Notes under the pieces: model-generated
Seen by the model: the letters and a program-made list of their open reading frames with translations, nothing else
Database searches by the model: none
What the model was told of the DNA's origin: nothing
Assembly: GCA_017988135.1 (NCBI GenBank)
Contig: JAGNSI010000009.1
Span: forward strand, 1 to 33,093
Source of the DNA: Pseudarcicella sp.
Lineage (GTDB): Bacteria; Bacteroidota; Bacteroidia; Cytophagales; Spirosomataceae
Direction of reading: 5' to 3'
DNA length: 33,093 nt
Position numbers and translations under genes: made by a program
Part shown: piece after piece, positions 15,715-22,628 of the stretch
How the letters are laid out: every line of letters begins with the position of its first letter
Numbering within the stretch: the first letter of the stretch is position 1

Positions 15715-16683
15715 TTATGCTTTTTTAGGACTAAAAAAAGTAATCAGAAAAGCTATAATTCCTAAGCCAATTTGCATCAGCATTTGTGAACCATGGATAA
15801 AAACCGCCAAATCAATGCCAGATTTTTGGCTCAATCCGTAAAGAACTAATATATTTCCTACTAAAAAATGATAAGGCCCAATACCGCCAACAGTAGGTGC
15901 TGCCATCCCCAACGACCCCATTACAAGCACTGTCAACCCAGCTTTCAAACCTAAACTTTGCGTTTCGGCTAATGCAAAAAACAAAACATAAGCAGCCAAA
16001 AAATACATCAACCAAATAACACATGTATAAAAAATAAAAGCACCTGGTTTTTTTAATTTTTTTATTCCCAAAACACCTTCAATGATACCGTTTATAAATA
16101 AATATATTTTGCCCAATAAAGGATTATTCAAGAAAAATGTCCGATACTTTTTCAATAGAAATACAAACAGTAAAAAACCTACAATACCAACAGCCATTAA
16201 ACTTAGTAGTAAAGAAATTTTCGACGAAAACTCACTAATAAAAAAATCTTTTAACCTATCAAATTCAACTAACAAATTGATAACCAACAACAATAACAAA
16301 ACAACAACATCAAAAATTCGCTCTGCCAAAACAGCTCCAAAAGAAAGTTGAAATGGTACATTATCAGACTTTTGCAATGCACTGCACTTGCTCACCTCTC
16401 CCATTCGTGGAACAATATAATTGGCAAAATAACCCAAAAAAACGGCCAAAGAAGTACCCCAAAGTGTAGGATTTTGCCCAAGAGGTTCCAAAAGCATACG
16501 CCAACGCTGAGCACGAGCGATGTGTGCTATTATCATCATGACAGTAGACAAGGCTATCCAGTAATAATTGGCACTTTGAAAAACCGAAATTAAATCAACA
16601 AACTTTATATTTTTGAAAACATAGCTCATTATAAGCCCTGTAAACACCAAGGAAACTAGGTATTGTATGATTTTTTTAGACAT
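15715..16683 (-). CDS. Lysylphosphatidylglycerol synthase TM-domain / UPF0104 family membrane protein
   Basis: This 322-residue inner-membrane protein has about eight hydrophobic segments and the family marks AQRWRMLLEPLG near residue 60, NYIVPRMGEVSKC (about 88-100) and GGIGPYHFLVG (about 264-274). Proteins of this family are related to the membrane half of MprF. Here the aminoacyl-transferase domain is absent, so lysyl transfer is not implied; lipid flipping or an unknown role is possible. It follows panD by 72 bases on the same strand and is probably third in a panC-panD transcript. Confidence 0.85.
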   Translation of the reverse strand: MSKKIIQYLVSLVFTGLIMSYVFKNIKFVDLISVFQSANYYWIALSTVMMIIAHIARAQRWRMLLEPLGQNPTLWGTSLAVFLGYFANYIVPRMGEVSKCSALQKSDNVPFQLSFGAVLAERIFDVVVLLLLLVINLLVEFDRLKDFFISEFSSKISLLLSLMAVGIVGFLLFVFLLKKYRTFFLNNPLLGKIYLFINGIIEGVLGIKKLKKPGAFIFYTCVIWLMYFLAAYVLFFALAETQSLGLKAGLTVLVMGSLGMAAPTVGGIGPYHFLVGNILVLYGLSQKSGIDLAVFIHGSQMLMQIGLGIIAFLITFFSPKKA

Positions 16684-16755
16684 TAGATAAGCAAAAAAAG
16701 GGGGAATTTGATTTAAAAAAAATCAAATAATTTAGCAAAAAAAGAAGGCTAAAAA

Positions 16756-17106
16756 CTATTCAACCAATCTATTATTATGGTCAGGAAATACCAATCTTGG
16801 CGTGAAACTAGCCGCTTCTTCTTGGGTCATAATTCCGTATGAAATGATAATCACTATATCACCCACTTGAGCTCTGCGTGCGGCAGCACCATTCAGGCAA
16901 ACCATACCAGAACCTCTTTCGCCTTTGATAACGTAAGTTTCAAAACGCTCACCATTGTTGTTATTCACTATTTGAACTTTTTCGTTTACCACAAAACCTG
17001 CGGCATCCATCAAGTCTTCATCGATAGTAACGCTACCTACATAATTAAGCTCTGCCTGTGTAATTTTTACACGGTGTAGCTTAGATTTCATGACATGTAT
17101 TAACAT
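16756..17106 (-). CDS. panD: Aspartate 1-decarboxylase precursor
   Basis: This 116-residue pyruvoyl enzyme makes beta-alanine from aspartate for pantothenate. The self-cleavage site Gly24-Ser25 is present in NYVGSVTID, along with [14 protein letters not shown], Tyr58 in the [12 protein letters not shown] segment and [12 protein letters not shown]. The chosen start (MLIHVMKSK) fits the usual N-terminus of Bacteroidota PanD, with few residues before KLHR. It lies 67 bases downstream of panC, which supplies the partner step. A TAACTTTG box on the - strand (17166-17159) lies in that gap and might give it its own promoter. Confidence 0.96.
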   Translation of the reverse strand: MLIHVMKSKLHRVKITQAELNYVGSVTIDEDLMDAAGFVVNEKVQIVNNNNGERFETYVIKGERGSGMVCLNGAAARRAQVGDIVIIISYGIMTQEEAASFTPRLVFPDHNNRLVE

Positions 17107-17158
17107 ATTGTTTTGATTTGGTTTGGAAAAAAATATTCAAATCAGTAAAAACCGAAAA

Positions 17159-17166
17159 CAAAGTTA
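17159..17166 (-). promoter_or_regulatory. Possible -7 box for panD
   Basis: TAACTTTG on the - strand fits TAnnTTTG and lies 52 bases before the panD ATG, in the panC-panD gap. There is no TTG at the expected upstream distance, so it is a weak candidate. Confidence 0.25.
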
Positions 17167-17173
17167 AGGCAAA

Positions 17174-18010
17174 TTATATAATTATATTATCTATAAGCCG
17201 AGTATTTCCTAAAAAAACAGCCACACAAAAAGCAGTTTCGTTTGGTAGATACTTACTCGAAGTTTGTAAAGAAGCCAATTGCACGATTTCAAAATACTCC
17301 AATTTTAAAGTAGATTCTTTTTCAAATCTATCGATTACCCAATTTTTAATGGATGCTAAAGAATGGGTATCAACCATTGTTTTTGCTTCTGTTAAGATCT
17401 GAAAAATAATGGGTGCTTTCAATCGTTCATCTACTGTCAAATTTTTATTTCTGGACGACATCGCCAATCCATCATTTTCTCTTCGTGTAGGGCAAATATT
17501 TATATTAATTTGAAAACTCAAATCGTTCACCAAGCGTTTTATTACCGCACATTGTTGCAAATCTTTTTGACCGAAATAAGCGTTATCTGGCTGAATGATA
17601 TTAAAAAACTTAGCGACAACTATACCTACACCATTGAAATGACCAGGTCTAAAAGCACCTTCCATTACATTTTCTAAGTCGCCAAATGATATTTTTAGTT
17701 CGGTTGCCGAACGATACATTTCCTCTACAGTAGGCGTAAAAACAACGTCGCAATGATTGTTAAGTAGCATTTCGCAATCTTTATCAACCGTACGTGGGTA
17801 TTTCGCCAAATCAGCCAGATTATTAAATTGAGTTGGATTTACAAAAATTGTACAAACCGTAATATCATTATCTTCTTTAGAAGCTTTTATTAAAGATAAA
17901 TGCCCTTCATGTAGTGCACCCATTGTAGGTACCAATCCGATGGTTTTTCCTTTTTTCCATTCAGATTTCAGAAAAGATTGAAGCTTACTTATTTCAGTAA
18001 AATGTATCAT
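17174..18010 (-). CDS. panC: Pantothenate synthetase (pantoate-beta-alanine ligase)
   Basis: This 278-residue ATP-dependent ligase joins pantoate and beta-alanine. The sequence shows VPTMGALHEGHLSLI with the HxGH signature (His34, His37), FVNPTQF, RPGHFNGVGIVVAKFFNI, FGQKDLQQ and MSSRN. All are standard, and the length is normal. The start ATG at 18010 precedes HFTEISKLQ, as in homologues. It is first in a panC-panD-membrane-protein run and divergent from the starch-synthase-like gene. The panB gene is not in the window. Confidence 0.96.
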   Translation of the reverse strand: MIHFTEISKLQSFLKSEWKKGKTIGLVPTMGALHEGHLSLIKASKEDNDITVCTIFVNPTQFNNLADLAKYPRTVDKDCEMLLNNHCDVVFTPTVEEMYRSATELKISFGDLENVMEGAFRPGHFNGVGIVVAKFFNIIQPDNAYFGQKDLQQCAVIKRLVNDLSFQININICPTRRENDGLAMSSRNKNLTVDERLKAPIIFQILTEAKTMVDTHSLASIKNWVIDRFEKESTLKLEYFEIVQLASLQTSSKYLPNETAFCVAVFLGNTRLIDNIII

Positions 18011-18141
18011 ATTAAGTTAATTTTTCTTAAAAAATAATTCCTCAATTATATAAAAATAGGCTTTAAAGTAATTTGGTAAAGCCAAAGATGATAATTTAAT
18101 TTCAAATATCACAGTATTTTCATTCTTGCGTAAAAATGACA

Positions 18142-18171
18142 TTGAAAACTGAGCTTTTTTTTGTAATTTTG
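18142..18171 (+). promoter_or_regulatory. Probable promoter of the starch-synthase-like / DUF4270 / glmS run
   Basis: TTG at 18142-18144 is followed after exactly 19 bases by TAATTTTG at 18164-18171. This is a near-ideal match to the Bacteroidota promoter pattern and lies 28 bases before the first ATG at 18200. It is the best promoter match I found in the window. Confidence 0.55.
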
Positions 18172-18199
18172 TATAAAAAATTGGATTAATCCGCAAACT

Positions 18200-19018
18200 A
18201 TGACTCAAATGTCAAAATTCCGTATCCTTTACGTTTCAAGTGAAGTAGACCCTTTTCTCAACACCACAAAAGTGGCTGATTTTGTACGAAAACTACCTAC
18301 AGCAATGCAGGAAAGAGGTTTTGAAATCAGAATTTTAGTGCCTAGATTTGGCCTAATCAACGAAAGAAAAAACAGACTTCATGAAGTAGTACGACTATCG
18401 GGCATAAGCGTACCTGTAGGAGATGACGATAAGCCACTTACCATAAAAGTCGCGAGCATACCGTCTGCAAAATTGCAAGTGTATTTTATAGATACAGAAG
18501 ATTACTTCCAGAGAAAATTTGTTTTCACTAATAAAGAAGAAGAGTTTTACGTTGATAATGACGAAAGAGCTATCTTTTTCTGTAAAGGTGCACTAGAAAC
18601 AGTAAAAAGATTAGGCTGGTCGCCAGACATTGTACACTGTAATGACTGGATGTCTGCTTTGATACCACTTTATATCAAAACGACTTACAAAAACGACCCA
18701 ATTTTCGAAAATTCGAAGGTTATATATTCTATTTACGACAATAGTTTTACCCACAAATTCAAACTAGAAGGTTTGTTTGATAAAGTAAAACAAGAAGAAA
18801 TAGAAGACAAAATGCTTACAAGTTTAACCTCTGCCGATTTCAACGGATTCACCAAAATAGCTGCAGAGTATTCAGACGTAATCATTACTTCAGAAGAAAA
18901 TATAGTAGAAAAATACAATACGATTATTAATGAATTACCTAACAAGAAAATTGAATATGTTTCAGAAGTCAATTATGACAGTTTTTACCAAATCTACCAA
19001 GAACTCGCTAACTCTTAG
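18200..19018 (+). CDS. Short glycogen/starch synthase-like protein (N-terminal GT5 domain only)
   Basis: This protein is 272 residues from ATG 18200, or 269 from ATG 18209 (MSKFRILYVSSEV). It matches the N-terminal Rossmann domain of glycogen/starch synthases: ILYVSSEVDPF, a central NDERAIFFCKGALETVKRLG, and DIVHCNDWMSALIPLYIK. It lacks the whole C-terminal GT-B domain. The ADP-glucose-binding KTGGL motif is replaced by NTTKV. Glycogen synthesis is therefore unlikely, and a binding or regulatory role is possible. From memory, similar short proteins beside panC are common in Bacteroidota. It is divergent from panC, and its 3' end overlaps the DUF4270 gene. Confidence 0.8.
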   Translation: MTQMSKFRILYVSSEVDPFLNTTKVADFVRKLPTAMQERGFEIRILVPRFGLINERKNRLHEVVRLSGISVPVGDDDKPLTIKVASIPSAKLQVYFIDTEDYFQRKFVFTNKEEEFYVDNDERAIFFCKGALETVKRLGWSPDIVHCNDWMSALIPLYIKTTYKNDPIFENSKVIYSIYDNSFTHKFKLEGLFDKVKQEEIEDKMLTSLTSADFNGFTKIAAEYSDVIITSEENIVEKYNTIINELPNKKIEYVSEVNYDSFYQIYQELANS

Positions 19019-20468
19019 ACTATTAGCCATTTTCGCATGTTTTTTTACCTACGCATGTGATGACTTAAATGAAGTAGGAACAGAAATTGTAAATACCAAC
19101 ACTGGAGTATTATATACAGATACTATGCAGGTAGAGGCATCTACTGTGTTGGTAGACTCTATAGTGACTTCCTTCAATGATTTCCTTTTTGCAGGAAGAA
19201 TGAAGGACGAGCAATTTGGGCAATTAGAAGCCGAATCATTTACTGAATTGAGCAATTATGAAACTATCAAATATAGTATTCCTAAAGGACTCTCCGACTC
19301 TACAGAATTTACGCTAATAAAAGACGAGTTAGACAATGTAAACTTGCAATTAATTTATCTAGGAATACAAGGTAATGCAAATGCGAAACAAACGGTTCAT
19401 GTATATGAATTAAACAACGACGTAAAATTAGATTCGTCAAAAGTGTATTACAGCAACAAAAATCAATTTCCTAGCATAAAACCACAGGAAATAGGTTCAA
19501 TCACGCTAGATAAAGTAAATATCTATAAAAATTCAGAAAAAAAACAGCTTGACACATTGTTAATTGATATAAAAGATGTGAATTTCAGACAAAGATTGAA
19601 TACGCTAATAACTCAATCGAAAACTGATTCGATAGCTACTGGAAATTTCAGTAATTTTGTTGCAGGCTTGGCAATCAAAACAACCAGCGACAACAATGCC
19701 GCCATCATAAAATTCAGCAAAAAAGACCTTTTATTAACTGCACGTAGAAATTTAACTTATAGTTATAAAACTAGCAAAGGTGAAAAAATAACAAACACAA
19801 AATATTATAACGTTTATCTTTTAGCAGACTTAAAAAAGCGTTATCAAAACATTTCTCCGCAACAAACGTGTGCAGGAAATATCAAAATAACGGCAAAAAG
19901 AGAAGGTAGCTTGGCTCAATTGATCAATCCAAAAGATATTATCAATGCCAAAAACACCAACAATACTGTTTTTATTCAGGAAGGAACAGGTGTTATAGCT
20001 AAAATAAACTTCCCTACATTGCAAAACTTAGCTAAAGACAAACTTATAGCCATCAATAAAGCTGAGTTGATAATAGAACCCGACGAAAATCCAGCAGGAA
20101 TTAATAAAACAAGCTTCCTTACGTTATTAAAAAACTCAAAAGGAAATGTTCCCAACAGAAATGCAGCTGGTTTAGACATAATAAATATTACAGGATCAAA
20201 TCGTGACAGCTACTACTTTAACGCTGTTGCAAAAAATAACGAATACTCTAAACAATATACTTTTGATATCACAAATCATATCAATGATCAATTTACAGCG
20301 AAAACAAAAGACGAAGGGCTTTTTATAGCACCATTTACCAAATTTGAATCTAACGTAAGTTTTGAAAATTTCAAAAACGAATACAAATTGGAAAACTTAG
20401 GAGCTAGAATGGCCATTCAAACAAAAAACATAAAGTTAAAACTCTACTATTCGTATAAACAACAATAA
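18975..20468 (+). CDS. DUF4270 family lipoprotein
   Basis: Starting at ATG 18975, this 497-residue protein begins with a lipoprotein signal peptide ending in FTYAC, with Cys28 as the lipidation site. ATGs at 18930 and 18957 are in frame but give an over-long leader. The mature part is rich in beta-strand pattern and Asn/Lys, with the family-like opening DDLNEVGTEIV and a repeated VDSIVTS / FAGRMKDEQFG region. DUF4270 proteins are surface-type proteins of Bacteroidota with no known function. The start overlaps the preceding gene by 44 bases, implying cotranscription. glmS follows 67 bases downstream. Its role next to GlmS is unexplained. Confidence 0.82.
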   Translation: MTVFTKSTKNSLTLRLLAIFACFFTYACDDLNEVGTEIVNTNTGVLYTDTMQVEASTVLVDSIVTSFNDFLFAGRMKDEQFGQLEAESFTELSNYETIKYSIPKGLSDSTEFTLIKDELDNVNLQLIYLGIQGNANAKQTVHVYELNNDVKLDSSKVYYSNKNQFPSIKPQEIGSITLDKVNIYKNSEKKQLDTLLIDIKDVNFRQRLNTLITQSKTDSIATGNFSNFVAGLAIKTTSDNNAAIIKFSKKDLLLTARRNLTYSYKTSKGEKITNTKYYNVYLLADLKKRYQNISPQQTCAGNIKITAKREGSLAQLINPKDIINAKNTNNTVFIQEGTGVIAKINFPTLQNLAKDKLIAINKAELIIEPDENPAGINKTSFLTLLKNSKGNVPNRNAAGLDIINITGSNRDSYYFNAVAKNNEYSKQYTFDITNHINDQFTAKTKDEGLFIAPFTKFESNVSFENFKNEYKLENLGARMAIQTKNIKLKLYYSYKQQ

Positions 20469-20535
20469 GCTATCCCCTTTTTTAAAGAATACTTAAATAA
20501 TTTTTTTCAAAAAATAAAATAAAACAAGATAGTAT

Positions 20536-22371
20536 ATGTGTGGAATAGTAGCATACGTAGGGCATCGCCAAGCAAGCCCATTAATTTTGAAAGGACTAAA
20601 AAGACTAGAATACCGTGGTTATGACAGCGCAGGCATAGCTTTAATAAATGATGTATTAAATATTTATAAGAAAAAAGGGAAAGTTGCCGATCTAGAAAGC
20701 ATTTTAGGCGATAAAAACCTTGATAGCCATATAGGAATAGGACATACTCGTTGGGCAACACACGGTGAACCAAACGACAGAAATGCCCATCCGCACTATT
20801 CAGCTTCACAAAAATTAGCTATTATTCACAACGGAATAATAGAAAACTACGCTTCTATAAAGAAAAATTTAATCAACAAAGGTCATGTATTCCATTCAGA
20901 TACAGACTCTGAAGTTTTTGTACATTTCATAGAAGATATTCAAGTAAAAACCAACTGTAAGCTCGAAGAAGCTGTAAGATTGGCAATGAAAGAAGTTGTA
21001 GGAGCTTATGCTATTGTTATCATGGACACTGAAAACCCTACTCAACTTATTGCAGCTAGAAAGGGTTCTCCATTAGTGATTGGTGTAGGAAATAATGAAT
21101 TCTTTTTTGCATCAGATGCCACACCTATCATAGAGTACACTAACGAAATGATATACTTGAATGACCTTGAAATAGCCGTAGTGAACAATGGTGAACTGGT
21201 CATTAAAAATATCAACAATACCATACAGTCTCCTTATATACAGACCATAGAAATGGAATTGGAAGCCATAGAAAAAGGCGGATACGAACATTTTATGCTT
21301 AAAGAAATATTTGAGCAACCTCGTTCTGTGGCAGACTGCATGAGGGGTCGCTTAAATGCAGAAAAGAATCACTTGGTATTGGGCGGGCTTAGAGATTATA
21401 TAGACAAATTGGCAACAGCCAACAGAATAGTAATCATAGCCTGTGGTACATCTTGGCATGCTGGGCTAGTAGCTGAATATATTTTTGAAGAGTTTGCTCG
21501 CATAAATGTAGAAGTTGAATACGCTTCAGAATTCAGATACAGAAACCCTATCATCAAAGAAGGAGATTTTGTAATTGCAATTTCTCAATCTGGTGAAACC
21601 GCAGATACTTTGGCAGCTATCGAATTGGCTAAATCTAAAGGAGCAACTATCATAGGTGTTTGCAATGTAGTAGGCTCATCTATACCACGTGCTACTCACG
21701 CAGGTGCATATACACACGCTGGTCCTGAAATAGGCGTAGCATCTACCAAAGCATTTACAGCCCAAGTTACTGTACTTACGCAAATGGCTATATCGGTAGC
21801 CCGCAAAAAAGGAACACTTACAGGAGATGCTTTCAGACGATTATTGTTTGAACTTGAAGCAATTCCTGCTAAAATAGAAAGAGTACTACAAAGCGACGAA
21901 AAAATAAAAACCATTGCAGCTAAATTTAAAGATGCACGAAATTTTATTTACCTAGGCAGAGGATATAACTTCCCTGTTGCACTGGAAGGAGCACTCAAAC
22001 TAAAAGAAATATCATATATTCATGCCGAAGGATATCCTGCAGCTGAAATGAAACATGGTCCAATTGCTTTGATAGACGAAGAAATGCCAGTAGTAGTAAT
22101 AGCCACAAAAGATAGCTCTTACGAAAAATTGGTTTCAAACATTCAAGAAGTAAAAGCTAGAAAAGGCGTTGTGATTGCCATAGTAACAGAAGGCGACAAA
22201 ACTATTCCTACAATGGCTGACTTTATAATAGAAATACCTGCTACACACGAAGCCCTAAATCCATTGGTTTCTGTGGTACCACTACAACTACTCTCTTACC
22301 ATATTGCGGTGATGAGAGGTTGCAATGTAGACCAACCAAGAAATTTAGCAAAATCGGTTACTGTAGAATAA
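20536..22371 (+). CDS. glmS: Glutamine-fructose-6-phosphate aminotransferase (isomerizing)
   Basis: This 611-residue cytoplasmic enzyme makes glucosamine 6-phosphate from fructose 6-phosphate and glutamine, the entry to amino-sugar and peptidoglycan synthesis. The nucleophile Cys2 in MCGIVAYVG is present, then RWATHGEPNDRNAHPH and HNGIIENY of the glutaminase half. Two SIS sugar-isomerase domains follow (AISQSGETADTLAA; GRGYNFPVALEGALKLKEISYIHAEGYPAAEMKHGPIAL). The C-terminus LAKSVTVE is typical. No glmS ribozyme-like leader is evident in the 67-base gap before it. A long terminator hairpin follows. Confidence 0.98.
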   Translation: MCGIVAYVGHRQASPLILKGLKRLEYRGYDSAGIALINDVLNIYKKKGKVADLESILGDKNLDSHIGIGHTRWATHGEPNDRNAHPHYSASQKLAIIHNGIIENYASIKKNLINKGHVFHSDTDSEVFVHFIEDIQVKTNCKLEEAVRLAMKEVVGAYAIVIMDTENPTQLIAARKGSPLVIGVGNNEFFFASDATPIIEYTNEMIYLNDLEIAVVNNGELVIKNINNTIQSPYIQTIEMELEAIEKGGYEHFMLKEIFEQPRSVADCMRGRLNAEKNHLVLGGLRDYIDKLATANRIVIIACGTSWHAGLVAEYIFEEFARINVEVEYASEFRYRNPIIKEGDFVIAISQSGETADTLAAIELAKSKGATIIGVCNVVGSSIPRATHAGAYTHAGPEIGVASTKAFTAQVTVLTQMAISVARKKGTLTGDAFRRLLFELEAIPAKIERVLQSDEKIKTIAAKFKDARNFIYLGRGYNFPVALEGALKLKEISYIHAEGYPAAEMKHGPIALIDEEMPVVVIATKDSSYEKLVSNIQEVKARKGVVIAIVTEGDKTIPTMADFIIEIPATHEALNPLVSVVPLQLLSYHIAVMRGCNVDQPRNLAKSVTVE

Positions 22372-22382
22372 AAAATATTACT

Positions 22383-22426
22383 CCACAAAAGAAGACTACC
22401 TGTTAAAGTGTAGTCTTTTTTTGTGG
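22383..22426 (+). terminator. Terminator after glmS
   Basis: A 17-base inverted repeat with one mismatch (22383-22399 with 22410-22426) has a 10-base loop. The core stem is AAGACTAC with GTAGTCTT. A T-run sits inside the descending arm (22416-22422). It lies 11 bases after the glmS stop codon. Confidence 0.85.
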
Positions 22427-22453
22427 AAAAGAAAAAACCGTAAAACAATCAAT

Positions 22454-22461
22454 TATATTTG
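22454..22461 (+). promoter_or_regulatory. Possible -7 box for thrA, with a structured leader downstream
   Basis: TATATTTG fits TAnnTTTG. The nearest TTTG upstream (22420-22423) is 30 bases away, too far for a standard -33. A leader of about 160 bases would follow, with an 8-base stem (AAGATTTG 22466-22473 with CAAATCTT 22510-22517) and an 11-base one (22560-22570 with 22573-22583). Confidence 0.35.
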
Positions 22462-22559
22462 CACTAAGATTTGACTTATAGGGTTTATCTTTTGATTTCA
22501 TCCAAATTGCAAATCTTTAACCGTAGTGTTTAAGGTATAATTTACAAATATCTACTTCA

Positions 22560-22583
22560 AGCAATTTTATGTATAAAATTGCT
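22560..22583. other. Perfect inverted repeat in the thrA leader
   Basis: AGCAATTTTAT and ATAAAATTGCT are perfect 11-base arms separated by GT. This sits 45 bases before the thrA ATG. It could fold as an RNA hairpin with a TGTA loop or act as a protein-binding dyad. It is not followed by a strong T-run. Confidence 0.55.
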
Positions 22584-22628
22584 CGGTTTATTCTTTAAAA
22601 AAGATTAACTATTGAATTATAAAATAGG

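Noticed and set aside
16082-16593. Two consecutive + strand open frames of 89 and 81 codons opposite the UPF0104-type gene
   Set aside because: Their translations are Lys/Asn/Thr-rich and reflect the complement of hydrophobic codons in the membrane protein on the other strand.
20469-20535. glmS ribozyme or riboswitch
   Set aside because: The gap before glmS is only 67 bases of A/T-rich sequence without the ribozyme core.
22569-22598. Leader peptide MYKIARFIL as a threonine attenuator
   Set aside because: It has no Thr codons and only two Ile codons, and the following hairpin is not trailed by a strong T-run. It is kept only as part of a weak leader observation.
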